Source of the DNA: Methanoculleus taiwanensis
GTDB taxonomy: Archaea; Halobacteriota; Methanomicrobia; Methanomicrobiales; Methanoculleaceae
DNA: 64,000 nt
Assembly: GCF_004102725.1 (NCBI RefSeq)
Contig: NZ_LHQS01000004.1
Coordinates: 101,206 to 165,205, forward strand
Direction: 5' to 3'
Below are positions 25,729 to 34,323 of the stretch, in pieces. The notes under the pieces were generated by a model. That model was not told the DNA's origin. It did not search any database and saw nothing but the letters and a program-made list of their open reading frames with translations. A program made the position numbers and the translations under genes. Position 1 is the stretch's first letter. The number at the start of each line of letters is the position of its first letter.

Positions 25729-26655
25729 ATGCCGCCCGCCCACCGTGACGACGGTCTCTCGGAAGTTGTCGGATTCGTGCTGATACTGGGAGTCATTGTC
25801 CTTGCTCTCTCACTCTACCAGCTCTACGGCGTGCCGGCGATCGGGCGCGAGAACGAGATCCTCCATATGAACGCGGTGAAAGACCGGTTCATCGATTATA
25901 AGATCGCCCTCGATTCGCTCTGGACGAATAACCAGACCGGCGTGACTCTCAGCACCTCCTTCGACCTTTCCACCGAGGGTGGCTATACCCAGGGCGGCGG
26001 GATGATCTTCCCGGTGCTCGCACCGATTCCATCTTCGGGCGCTATTAACGTGAACCGTCGTGGAACAGAGAATATTACAATAGAATATGACGGCACGACG
26101 GTCGCCGGTTTCCCAAAAGAGATGGGAGCCGTTCAGTTTGCGTCTGCCAATAACTACTGGATAGAGCAGACCTATTACTACCAGCTGGGCGCCCTCTTCC
26201 TCGCCCAGGACGGAGGGGCGACAGTCCGGCTCTCGCCGCCAATTTCCTGCTATAAAACCACCAATGACGACATAACCGTCGAAATTGTGGCTCTTCAGAT
26301 GTACGGCTACCAGGAGACTGCCGGTAAAGGAGTCGCCCGGCTCGACACCCGGCTAAAGAACGGCCTGCAGACCGTCACACCCACCACAGGGAATGCGCAT
26401 AACGTCACCATCAAGGTCTCCGCAGATGACGCGACTGCCAGAGAGGTCTGGGACAGACAGGGGACAGCAGAGCTTTGGGAGCACGCCTTTTCCGATGCTG
26501 CGGCCCGCGGCTATCTCCCCAGCACCAATTACACCATCTCAAGTGACGATGATTGGGCAAGCATTGCGATTCTAAACCCAACAACGCGGTACGTGAACCT
26601 CAAGGTGACCACCGCATCATACAGCGCCATTCTACAGGAGATTACAACAGCATAG
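25729..26655 (+). CDS. Pilin-like surface protein 1 (class III signal peptide)
   Basis: A 308-residue protein with a short charged leader (PPAHRDDG), then LSEVVGFVLILGVIVLALS, the class III signal peptide and hydrophobic assembly helix of archaeal type IV pilins. Cleavage is expected after the Gly at position 10. The extracellular part is Tyr/Asn/Thr-rich with several N-glycosylation sequons and no domain I recognise. TTATATAG at 25693-25700 is centred about 33 nt before the ATG. It is the first and most divergent of five similar genes and lacks the HxGGD motif of the other four. It is probably a pilus or adhesion subunit. Confidence 0.8.
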   Translation: MPPAHRDDGLSEVVGFVLILGVIVLALSLYQLYGVPAIGRENEILHMNAVKDRFIDYKIALDSLWTNNQTGVTLSTSFDLSTEGGYTQGGGMIFPVLAPIPSSGAINVNRRGTENITIEYDGTTVAGFPKEMGAVQFASANNYWIEQTYYYQLGALFLAQDGGATVRLSPPISCYKTTNDDITVEIVALQMYGYQETAGKGVARLDTRLKNGLQTVTPTTGNAHNVTIKVSADDATAREVWDRQGTAELWEHAFSDAAARGYLPSTNYTISSDDDWASIAILNPTTRYVNLKVTTASYSAILQEITTA

Positions 26656-26691
26656 CGTGAGGACTCTGAAAACCAGACGGAGATGAGAAAT

Positions 26692-27747
26692 ATGTGTATG
26701 AAATTTAAGAACGACCATGGGATCTCCGGGAATATCGGTGTTATGCTGATCGTCACCGTCGCGGTGATAGGCATCGCCGTCGTCGGAGTGACGGTAACAT
26801 CCCAGGATACACCTGATGAGATACCGAACGTCGACATCATCATCGGGTGCGACCAGTGCAATGCCACGCACTACAACATCACCCTGTTTCACAACGGCGG
26901 GGACACAATTTCTGCAGGCGAATTCGAGATCCAGGCTTTCAATGCAGACGGGGAAGAGATAACTGTGACCAGTTGTTCGGGATCGTCCGACGACGTCTGG
27001 TCGATCGGCGATACGACCACCTTCGTTGCCGACGACGAACCGGCCTCCATCAAGATCATGTACACCACAGGATCGGCAGCCGCCATGCTCAAGTCCCTTG
27101 ACCTCGGCATGCCCGGTGACGAGGAGGAACTCCCGTCACCGGATGTGTTCGTGGATGAAACCGGTACATCCACACCGACGCCGACGCCGACACCGCCAGC
27201 AGGTCAGGATGAAATGTTGATTCTCTATGCCTGCGAGAAGTCGGCCGGATCGGTTAGCGGATCATTTATGTTTACTGTTAGTGGTTCTGGCTGGCTGAAA
27301 ACACACGGCGGCGGATCGCCATATAGCGGCGCACTGAATGAAGGCGAGGAGATAACAGTCAGAACGAGCGGCAATGCACAGGTGAATGTTGTCGGGACAG
27401 CTGATCAGCTCACAGTGTTCAGCGTATCGGGCAGCCAACTCTATGTCGATGTGGATGGTGTGCAGCGGGGCGGTCATCTTTCAAGCCTTCTAATCGACGG
27501 ATACAGGGACTTTTCATCGGCACTTACTTTAAGTTCACAGGGTCATGGAAACTCCTACACAATGATGTATGTCGGCGGAGACCAGGTACTAGCCTGTTCA
27601 AACGATCCGCCTGTGATCCTCACCAATATCAGACCGGCAGATAGCGGCTTATTTTTCATTGACACCCACCAGGGGAACGGACAAGAGGCCGTATTCATGG
27701 GTACAGCAGAGAAATACTCCATAGACGGAGACGAAACAATCCTATAA
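26692..27747 (+). CDS. Pilin-like surface protein 2 with HNGGD motif
   Basis: About 351 residues. The leader KFKNDHG is followed by ISGNIGVMLIVTVAVIGIAV. The usual Glu three residues after the cleavage site in its neighbours (xSE) is Gly here. The type IV pilin N-domain follows, with PDEIPNVDIIIG and LFHNGGDTISAGEFEI. A Thr/Pro repeat (TPTPTPTPP, about residue 165) separates this from a C-terminal beta-rich domain of about 180 residues without a recognised family. ATG 26692 has GGAG nine bases upstream; ATG 26683 and 26698 are alternatives. It lies second in the cassette and is surface-exposed by inference. Confidence 0.8.
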   Translation: MCMKFKNDHGISGNIGVMLIVTVAVIGIAVVGVTVTSQDTPDEIPNVDIIIGCDQCNATHYNITLFHNGGDTISAGEFEIQAFNADGEEITVTSCSGSSDDVWSIGDTTTFVADDEPASIKIMYTTGSAAAMLKSLDLGMPGDEEELPSPDVFVDETGTSTPTPTPTPPAGQDEMLILYACEKSAGSVSGSFMFTVSGSGWLKTHGGGSPYSGALNEGEEITVRTSGNAQVNVVGTADQLTVFSVSGSQLYVDVDGVQRGGHLSSLLIDGYRDFSSALTLSSQGHGNSYTMMYVGGDQVLACSNDPPVILTNIRPADSGLFFIDTHQGNGQEAVFMGTAEKYSIDGDETIL

Positions 27748-27798
27748 TCATTTTCACCGGATCATCGAGGAACCAGTTTTGGGTGGTAAAAGTTTAAC

Positions 27799-28893
27799 AT
27801 GGCTCAAAAATTCCGTGACAATGCAGTCTCAGAACTCATCGCCGTCGTCCTCCTGCTCGGCGTGCTGGTTGTCGGTGTCGGCATCATTATGGTCACGATA
27901 ACCTCACAGCCGCTGCCCGACGAGGTGCCGAATATCAACGTCCTCATCGGAAATACCTCCTCGACCGTCCTGATCAAGCATAACGGCGGCGACCCGTTGC
28001 AAGAGGGGGACTTTTCAGTCGTCGTCGACGGCATCACTCTACCCAATAGCGCTGCGACGATCACCGGCGGCGACGGAGCGTGGCCGTGTGTTGTCGGGGA
28101 GACGCTGCAATATCCAGTGGCGACCGTTCCACATCGGGTCGCCATCATGTATACCGGCGGAGGCGGATCGGTGCTCCTGAAGTCGGCGTCACTGACCGGT
28201 GAGATCCGGACGGGAGGCCCTGATACCCCTGCAGGCCCGGGAGTGACGCCGCCGACGGGGAATATCACCCTGAGCTTTGACGACCAGGACGAACTCGACG
28301 CCTGGGTGGTAGACCAGTTCGTCGAGCAGCTTGAGAGCAACTCGATCTACCTGTATCAGAACGTCCTGAGCCAGAGCGACGTCTGGGGAAACAACGGTTT
28401 CTTCAACTTTACTATCTCGAAAGCGAATTCTTACCTGGAGCTGACCGTGAATAATATAGGGGAAACTCCGGACAGGATATCCTTCAGCATCGGCGATACG
28501 GTGAGCATCAAACTTGCCAACTCAGAGATGCGCTTCTTTGCCATCGGAAACGGAGGGTGGCATACCTTCGCGACCGACGTTTCAATCTATAAGAATAACG
28601 TCAGAATGGCAAATAGCAAAGGAAAGGTATACAGTTACATCGTCGGAGGGAGACTCTACGGGTTCAACGAGTTCGATTCATCCGTAGACATTACGACAAA
28701 GTCTGGGCCAAGCAATCCGCTCCATACCGAGCTCTACATCAACAACACGCCCCTGATAAACAGTACATGGACGAAGCCAATCACCCTCACCAACGTGCAG
28801 CCAGCAAAACCGACACTGCTGATACTGGATATCTCGAAGAACGATCCAAACTACATCGTCGGCATCGCAGACACGATAACGGGCATCACGTAG
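27799..28893 (+). CDS. Pilin-like surface protein 3 with HNGGD motif
   Basis: A 364-residue protein. The class III leader QKFRDNA is followed by VSELIAVVLLLGVLVVGVG, a typical pilin assembly helix with Glu at position 3 after cleavage. The N-domain has PDEVPNINVLIG and LIKHNGGDPLQEGDFSVVVD, closely parallel to proteins 2 and 5. A Pro/Gly linker (about residues 140-155) leads to a C-terminal domain of about 210 residues that is Asn- and Tyr-rich and unrecognised. It ends in a layout parallel to protein 2 (NVQPAKPTLLILDISKN against NIRPADSGLFFIDTHQG), so the C-terminal domains of proteins 2 and 3 are also distantly related. Confidence 0.82.
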   Translation: MAQKFRDNAVSELIAVVLLLGVLVVGVGIIMVTITSQPLPDEVPNINVLIGNTSSTVLIKHNGGDPLQEGDFSVVVDGITLPNSAATITGGDGAWPCVVGETLQYPVATVPHRVAIMYTGGGGSVLLKSASLTGEIRTGGPDTPAGPGVTPPTGNITLSFDDQDELDAWVVDQFVEQLESNSIYLYQNVLSQSDVWGNNGFFNFTISKANSYLELTVNNIGETPDRISFSIGDTVSIKLANSEMRFFAIGNGGWHTFATDVSIYKNNVRMANSKGKVYSYIVGGRLYGFNEFDSSVDITTKSGPSNPLHTELYINNTPLINSTWTKPITLTNVQPAKPTLLILDISKNDPNYIVGIADTITGIT

Positions 28894-28924
28894 AAAATAG
28901 TTAGCAAAAGGAGGATGAGTAAGT

Positions 28925-29413
28925 ATGCTCGATGCGATACAGGCAAGATTGTCCGAAGATGAAAATGCGGTATCAGAGCTGATAGGCACCATACTGCTCA
29001 TCTCCATCATGACCCTCGCCGTATCCATCGTTGCACTTGCGATCATCCCCATCCTGTCTTCAGATACAAGTCTCCCCAGCGTGCAGGTGACGGCATTCAA
29101 CGACACTGACATCCTGTATATCCGGCATATGGGTGGAGATTCAATACACGAAAATAATCTCCGCATCCTGATCGACGGCATTGATCACGACGATCTCGAC
29201 CTGACCACCAATCAGATCCAGGGATGGGCTCAGTCCGATGGCGACGGATTATGGGAACCCGGGGAGACACTCTCCTATGACTTCCCGGATCTAACCACCC
29301 CTGCCACAATCATCATCGTCTATGACGGCGACGGAGGATCATACGTCCTCTACTCAGTCACTCAGGATGGAACAGGCATCCCCCCGCCGGGCGTTACCGA
29401 AGCGACACCATAG
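28925..29413 (+). CDS. Pilin-like surface protein 4, short form
   Basis: A 162-residue protein, the size of a simple archaeal pilin. The leader RLSEDENA is followed by VSELIGTILLISIMTLAVS. The N-domain carries LPSVQVTAFNDTDI and YIRHMGGDSIHENNLRILID, the HxGGD motif again, and ends soon after ITQDGTGIPP without the extra C-terminal domain of its neighbours. AAGGAGG lies about 10 nt before the ATG. It may be the main fibre subunit, with the longer members acting as tip or adhesive subunits; this is inferred from size only. Confidence 0.82.
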   Translation: MLDAIQARLSEDENAVSELIGTILLISIMTLAVSIVALAIIPILSSDTSLPSVQVTAFNDTDILYIRHMGGDSIHENNLRILIDGIDHDDLDLTTNQIQGWAQSDGDGLWEPGETLSYDFPDLTTPATIIIVYDGDGGSYVLYSVTQDGTGIPPPGVTEATP

Positions 29414-29422
29414 AGCCGCTCC

Positions 29423-30703
29423 ATGCACAGATCACCGCTTACCACCCGCGCCGTCTCCGAACCCCTCGGCGCCGTCATCCTCATCGGCATCATCGCCCTC
29501 GGAGTAGCGCTCCTCGCTCTTGCCATGCTCTCGCAGCCGCCGCCGATGATCATCCCGCGGCTTGACGCGGCCATCACCAATGAGAGCACGGCGCTCTTTA
29601 TCAGGCATGACGGCGGCGACCCGCTCCAGTGGGGGACGTTTATGGTCAGGGTTGACGGCGTCGATCGGACCGGATTCTGTTCGATCGTCGGCGGCGATGA
29701 TGGCGGGGTCTGGCATATCGGAGAGGTCCTCTTCGACCCCGGCACCGGGGAGACCGTCCCGCCCGATCTCGTCCAGATCATCTACACCGGTGGACGGTCA
29801 CCGGTACTGCTGGTCTCCCAGGAGCTCGACCCTGACCGGCAGTCGCCCATACCCACCTTCCCGACCGTACCCACAACGGTACCGACCACCGCTGCTCCGA
29901 CCACGGCAACACCGACGCCGACGCCCGGCATACCCCCGGCGGCAGCCTTCACCGCAGATACAGCGGGCGGAACAGCACCGCTCACCGTCCGGTTCACCGA
30001 CCGTTCGACAGGCAGTCCAACGTCGTGGCTCTGGAACTTCGGCGACGCATCCGGCGGCTCCGTGCAGAACCCGGTGCACACCTATACCGCCGCCGGCACC
30101 TATACCGTCTCGCTCACCGCCGCGAACGGCTACGGAAACGATACCGTAACAAAGGACGGTTATGTTATCGTTACACCACCGAAGGGCTACGCCGAGATCT
30201 CCCTCCAAAAGCAGTCCGGGAAGTGGCATATTGCAGACGGGACTTACCTCCAGTTCCGGGTCACCGACGCCTGGGGGTCGATCATCGTCGACGGGAGGCG
30301 CTACAGCCCCTGGCCGGGTGAAACCGTCAGGATGGCGATCGTGGGCGACCAGCAGGGCTGGATCACTATCTCCCCGACGGCGATCGAGACCTTCGAGTTC
30401 GACGACGTCGCCCTCTCCATAGCAGGAGAACAGGTCGCCGAAGGGCGCATCCGGTGGACGGGGGCCGATATCATCGGCTATACGGATGTCGAGTCCACGC
30501 TCACCCTCGTCGTCGACGGGAAGAGTGCAGAGACCCTGCTCAACGTCGACGGCAGGACGATCATCGACGGGGTCAACCGATCGGCGATCACCGTCAAGGG
30601 TCTGATCCCCGGCGGCTCCGGAATGCTACAGCTAAACCCGGACAGCCGCCCAACAGGGAGCGTTGAGCTGATCGGCGGAGCGGCATCCTGGGAGCTCCGG
30701 TAA
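29423..30703 (+). CDS. Pilin-like surface protein 5 with PKD domain
   Basis: A 426-residue protein. The class III leader SPLTTRA is followed by VSEPLGAVILIGIIALGVA. The N-domain has PRLDAAITNESTALFIRHDGG, then DPLQWGTFMVRVDG. A Thr/Pro/Ala stalk (about residues 150-175) precedes a PKD domain (about 178-262: PAAAFTADTAGGTAPLTVRF, then LWNFGDASGG and HTYTAAGTYTVSLTA), and a further beta-rich domain of about 160 residues follows. PKD domains occur in archaeal surface layers and mediate protein contacts. It is the last gene of the cassette, and no prepilin peptidase or assembly ATPase is adjacent. Confidence 0.85.
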   Translation: MHRSPLTTRAVSEPLGAVILIGIIALGVALLALAMLSQPPPMIIPRLDAAITNESTALFIRHDGGDPLQWGTFMVRVDGVDRTGFCSIVGGDDGGVWHIGEVLFDPGTGETVPPDLVQIIYTGGRSPVLLVSQELDPDRQSPIPTFPTVPTTVPTTAAPTTATPTPTPGIPPAAAFTADTAGGTAPLTVRFTDRSTGSPTSWLWNFGDASGGSVQNPVHTYTAAGTYTVSLTAANGYGNDTVTKDGYVIVTPPKGYAEISLQKQSGKWHIADGTYLQFRVTDAWGSIIVDGRRYSPWPGETVRMAIVGDQQGWITISPTAIETFEFDDVALSIAGEQVAEGRIRWTGADIIGYTDVESTLTLVVDGKSAETLLNVDGRTIIDGVNRSAITVKGLIPGGSGMLQLNPDSRPTGSVELIGGAASWELR

Positions 30704-31149
30704 GGGGAGCGCCGTCCGTGCTCCTGCATCCTCCCCATCCCACCCGAAAAAACCACCCCCACAGAAGCCCTCATACGGCCGATCTCGGAGCCAGCCATGG
30801 GAAAACACCCTCAAAAATTACCGTCGCTCATATCGCAGATATGGCCTCGCGATCCTGGCACATTTCGGGATTCAGAGCGACGTGCTTCGCCCGATTTTAA
30901 TTCCGGGATTCTGCCTCAGGAAATGCCACTAAAATCGAAAAATGAGCCAGATTTGCCCGTTTTTCACCAGATGAGAGGGCGACCCCCGCGTCCTCCTTCG
31001 CGTCCCACTTCCGCACACGCTGTGCATACCACCCCCCGCAGACAGTCATCCGCACCTCGCGGGAGCGGCAAGCGGCGGACCGGTATCACAGATGTCGCAC
31101 CGGCCGGCCCGCTCGAATCTCCGGTGATCGGGCAGCGGCCGGATGCCGG
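30704..31149. other. Intergenic region after the pilin cassette
   Basis: No supported gene. Reading frames here (for example 30797-31231) are Arg/Pro/Ser-rich and lack start signals. I see an octamer CGGGATTC repeated at 30866 and 30904, and CGATTTTA/TAAAATCG (30892-30899, 30930-30937) as an inverted pair. The composition is less GC-rich and less coding-like than the flanks. It leads into the TTGCAA array. Confidence 0.5.
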
Positions 31150-31530
31150 TTGCAACCCTGTTGTACATGGTGTTGCAAAGGGGGTTGCAAACATGGTTGC
31201 AAACACTTCCCGCATGCAAAAACCCCGTTAATTCGGGGAATTTTCGATTTACCGATGCATTGCTATTTTCGATATTTTTGTTTGCAACCGAGCCGAAAAC
31301 ACACAGCATCACGGGTTCATGCACTCGGCCAGGGTGCTCTTCCGATGGAGCCGGATCGGGCGAACTGTGTGATCCAGAAATTGTTGCAAACGACCTCATA
31401 GTGTCATGTTCGATCTCTTTCGGTATACCTTATTTTTCGAATTCCCCCTTGATTGTCGAGAAAACCCGCCCTCGATCTCTTTGCAACCACTATTGCAACC
31501 CCCTTTGCAACCGGGTTGCAAATGTTGCAA
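31150..31530. repeat. TTGCAA palindrome array with a 31-bp inverted repeat
   Basis: The hexamer TTGCAA occurs 11 times, starting at 31150, 31173, 31185, 31197, 31282, 31384, 31481, 31493, 31505, 31516 and 31525. The two dense clusters are phased at 9-12 bp. The left unit 31173-31203 and the reverse complement of the right unit 31480-31510 agree at 28 of 31 positions, including 18 identical bases at one end. Between them lies a non-coding core of about 275 bp with AT-rich stretches and a CCCCG/CGGGG stem (31223-31238). It resembles iterons or a multi-site operator, not a CRISPR. Function unknown. Confidence 0.85.
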
Positions 31531-31580
31531 ACCGTCTCCGGTGGCAGCCGGGGACTGTCGGATGACAATCAGGGAGGGCG

Positions 31581-31844
31581 ATGTCTTTTCAGGATACCCG
31601 GGACTTCCTCGGCGCATGAGATCGTATATCCTCCTATCTCCCGGATGTCGTTGGTGTCCTCGCAAAGATCGAGGAATTCGCCGCGGGCCTGACCTACGGC
31701 AAGTTTTGCCGCGACGATAAGAGTGCCGTGACCAGGAGATTCACGATCATCGGTGAAGCAGCAAGACGAACGGCGATGCACTCCCCCACCACATACGATA
31801 CGGTTATATCGCAATCCATCCGAGACGTGACCAATGGTTCTTGA
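31581..31844 (+). pseudogene. Broken HepT-like (HEPN, DUF86) toxin gene
   Basis: The frame that starts at ATG 31581 (after GGGAGGG) meets TGA at 31617-31619, then continues open to TGA 31842-31844. It encodes YLPDVVGVLAKIEEFAAGL, then YGKFCRDD, then FTIIGEAARR. This matches the HepT consensus around YL.DIL.AI.KIEEF..G and F.IIGEA.KR. The catalytic R-x4-6-H region is missing: the remnant ends at SIRDV followed by unrelated residues. No MNT antitoxin gene is adjacent. It is a decayed toxin gene whose 3' end now holds the promoter of the next gene. Confidence 0.7.
31803..31810 (+). promoter_or_regulatory. TATA box inside the HepT remnant
   Basis: GTTATATC is centred about 28 nt before ATG 31834 and lies within the 3' part of the HepT pseudogene. 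The downstream gene is probably transcribed leaderlessly from here. Confidence 0.65.
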
Positions 31845-32790
31845 AGAAGAATTGATCTTCTCCGATAAAGCAGATGCGGAGGAGTTCATAAAACACGTTC
31901 GCGCTGCAGGCTGCAGCGGAAAGGTCAGGACGGAGCATGCGATCATCCCCGAGACGATGTTTCACGGCAGAATACAGGATCTTCTCAAACTGCTGGATCG
32001 GGAGATTGACCGCCACAAAGACGACCCCGAGATGGCAGATCTCGTTGCACTCTCCGTCACCATGAAGGCGGGGATTGAGCGGAGGCGGGAGAACCTCCGG
32101 CAGTTCTTTGACGAGCACCCGGTCGGCGCGATCATCCCCGAACGGTCACTCATGCAGGACTTCGCCACCATCATCGGGAAGATGGCAACCGGTGAAGAGG
32201 CCGGAGAGCCTGACCCGGAAGAGGCCGACGCCATCATCACCGCGATCGGGATCAATGCTCTGCTCGAGGAGAACGGGCTCGTCGAAGAGACCGATGAGGG
32301 GCTCCGCCTCGTCGGAACCATAGAGCCCGAGGAGGCGTACACCTACTGCCCCGAGCATCCCTTCGTCGAGGTCGAGCCCGGAACGCTTCGCGAATACGGG
32401 ATTGACGTAAAGATCACGGTCATCGCGGAGGAGCGCTACATCGCCTCGCTCGGACCGGAGATTATGTTGATCGACGACCCCGAACCGCTCTGGGATGCTC
32501 TCGACGGCATGGACGTCGATGAAGACGACGTCGACATCCTCCGGACGACCATCGCCTTCAAGCAGTTCATCATCGAACGCATCATGACCGTTCTTGAAGA
32601 ACGGGGACGCGCGAGCAGGGAGGAACTCCTGGAAGAGTCGCTTTCCTTCGATGCCGTCCTGAACAAGGAACAGGACTCAGCATCGTTCATCCTGACCGAG
32701 GAGTATGTGAACGGGGTCCTGAACGATCTGAAGAAGGTAGGGCTGATAACCGGCAAAGACTCTAAGATCAAGCCGGTTAGCGCGAAATAG
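31834..32790 (+). CDS. Conserved-looking acidic protein, unknown function
   Basis: A 318-residue, strongly acidic soluble protein that I do not recognise. Features seen are an N-terminal alpha/beta segment (MVLEEELIFSDKADAEEFIK), a helical stretch with many charged residues (about 50-105), a short YTYCPEH segment near residue 170, and a C-terminal region (about 230-310) rich in helices with EELLEESLSFDA and VNGVLNDLKKVGLITGK, which looks like a winged helix. Coding-like codon use and a TATA box 28 nt upstream support it as a real gene. It stands alone, next to the HepT remnant. Confidence 0.75.
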   Translation: MVLEEELIFSDKADAEEFIKHVRAAGCSGKVRTEHAIIPETMFHGRIQDLLKLLDREIDRHKDDPEMADLVALSVTMKAGIERRRENLRQFFDEHPVGAIIPERSLMQDFATIIGKMATGEEAGEPDPEEADAIITAIGINALLEENGLVEETDEGLRLVGTIEPEEAYTYCPEHPFVEVEPGTLREYGIDVKITVIAEERYIASLGPEIMLIDDPEPLWDALDGMDVDEDDVDILRTTIAFKQFIIERIMTVLEERGRASREELLEESLSFDAVLNKEQDSASFILTEEYVNGVLNDLKKVGLITGKDSKIKPVSAK

Positions 32791-32942
32791 AGCCCGGAAG
32801 CCGTCAAAAGTCAGAAAAAACCCGGGACGAAAAGAAGGGTGGCCTGACCGCTTGCCGCCTGCACCGAAGGCGGGTCGTCTCACCTCGCACGACCCGCCTC
32901 TGCAGAAGGCAGAGAAATGGGATATACAGTTACAGAATCCCA

Positions 32943-34046
32943 CTACTCAAGGATCTGCCCTTCGTCGACGAGCTCTGTATAGTCGTCGAACCAGTATGCC
33001 TCCGGATTGCTCTTGTAGACCATAAACCGCCCGATGTTCGCAGGATCGGCCGCCTGGTTATACTTGAAGAACGTATACTCCGGTGTCCTGCCCACCACCT
33101 CGATCTTGCCGGTCGCATGGGATATCACGAACCGGGCACGCTTCGCGAGGCCCGAGCAGCTGCCACGTGCCTGCTCGAAGATCTGGTACGACTCCTCGAC
33201 CGGCACGGCGTAAGTCTTGTTGCCGACGGTCGGGCGGCACTGGAAGACGTAGTAGGGGGCGACGCCGATGAACGAGAGCTCCTTGAAGAGCAGGGCGAGC
33301 ACCTCCGGATCGTCGTTGATCCCGCGGATCAGGGGCGTCTGGTTCATGATAACGGCGCCGGCATCCTGCAGAAGCCCGATCGCCTGCCGGGCGATCTCGG
33401 AGAGCTCCCGCGGGTGGTTGAACTGCGCCATGATGTAGATCCTCTTTTCCTCGGTGCTGTACTCGCGGATGAGATCGAGGAGGGAGGGATCGTCGACGAT
33501 CCGATAGGGATCAAACGCCGGCATCTTCGACCCTATCCTGATGATCCGGACATGGTCGATCCGCCGCAGCTCGCCGATGATCCCGCGAAGCTGCCCGGTC
33601 GGCAGGATGAGCGGGTCGCCGCCGGTGAGGAGGACGTTCGTGATCTCCGGATGCTCCCGGATATAGGCAAGCCCGGCCGAGACATCCTTCTTCACCTCGC
33701 GTCCGTCTTTGATGAAGAGGCGTTTGCGGAAACAGTAGCGGCAGAGCCCGCCGCAGAGATCGCTCACGAGCAGGAGAGCGGTCTCCCGGTATTTATGCTG
33801 CAGTCCGGGCGAAACGGTATACGACCCTTCGGACGAGGGATCGAGCCTCCCCCACGCTTCGAGCTCCTCCGGACAGGGGATGATAAGGCGGCGGATCGGA
33901 TCGGCCGTATCCTGCCAGTTGATAAGCGAGAGGTAGTATTCGTTCGCCCGAAAAGCAAACGTATCGGTAATTTTTGAGAGATCGCCGGGCGCATGGACGC
34001 CAAATCCGTCGATCTGATCGAGTGATGAGATGTATCGTGGCTTCAT
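32943..34046 (-). CDS. KamA-family radical SAM enzyme (lysine 2,3-aminomutase-like)
   Basis: A 367-residue enzyme. The iron-sulfur motif is CGGLCRYCFRKR, followed by LLTGGDPLILP and the PLP-type region with NQTPLIRGINDD, VAPYYVFQCRPTVGNK and HATGKIEV, as in lysine 2,3-aminomutases and EpmB-like proteins. In some methanogens a related enzyme makes beta-lysine for the osmolyte N-acetyl-beta-lysine, but the partner acetyltransferase gene is not in the window, so the substrate is open. ATG 34046 has GGAGG six bases upstream, which decides it over the upstream in-frame starts to 34148. A TATA-like CATATAGG at 34090-34097 (minus strand) fits a 21-nt leader. Confidence 0.87.
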   Translation of the reverse strand: MKPRYISSLDQIDGFGVHAPGDLSKITDTFAFRANEYYLSLINWQDTADPIRRLIIPCPEELEAWGRLDPSSEGSYTVSPGLQHKYRETALLLVSDLCGGLCRYCFRKRLFIKDGREVKKDVSAGLAYIREHPEITNVLLTGGDPLILPTGQLRGIIGELRRIDHVRIIRIGSKMPAFDPYRIVDDPSLLDLIREYSTEEKRIYIMAQFNHPRELSEIARQAIGLLQDAGAVIMNQTPLIRGINDDPEVLALLFKELSFIGVAPYYVFQCRPTVGNKTYAVPVEESYQIFEQARGSCSGLAKRARFVISHATGKIEVVGRTPEYTFFKYNQAADPANIGRFMVYKSNPEAYWFDDYTELVDEGQILE

Positions 34047-34323
34047 CTGTTTCCTCCGTGTGACTCTCCGTGCACACACCATTGTAAGAGGCATATAGGT
34101 CAAAAACCGGCTGGCAATCGTTGAAGAGTGAAAGGTGCTTGCCCGCAAGCGAACACAGGAGAAGCATGGCGCCCCTGCGGCTCTGCCGGTGACCGTGCCC
34201 TGGCCTCACGTAGTGGAGTCTTCTGCACGATATATCGTCGTCAGGAGATTTATACCTTCGGAGTGGAAATCCGGAAGAAAAGAGAGTAGAATATCTTCAG
34301 ATTTGATGCGGCTCCTGGTTCCG

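Noticed and set aside
31150..31530. CRISPR array
   Set aside because: The repeated unit is only 6 bp, spacing is about 12 bp, and there are no 20-40 bp repeats with unique spacers.
31143..31565. Cys-rich 140-residue ORF over the TTGCAA array
   Set aside because: Its repeated Leu-Gln and Cys-Asn peptides simply reflect TTGCAA copies; no start signal and no family.
31569..31946. 125-residue minus-strand ORF over the HepT remnant
   Set aside because: Antisense to the recognisable HEPN remnant and to the start of the next gene; no supporting signal.
34227..34238. 12-bp palindrome ACGATATATCGT before kamA
   Set aside because: It lies far from the chosen promoter of the neighbouring minus-strand genes, and short AT-centred palindromes are expected by chance.
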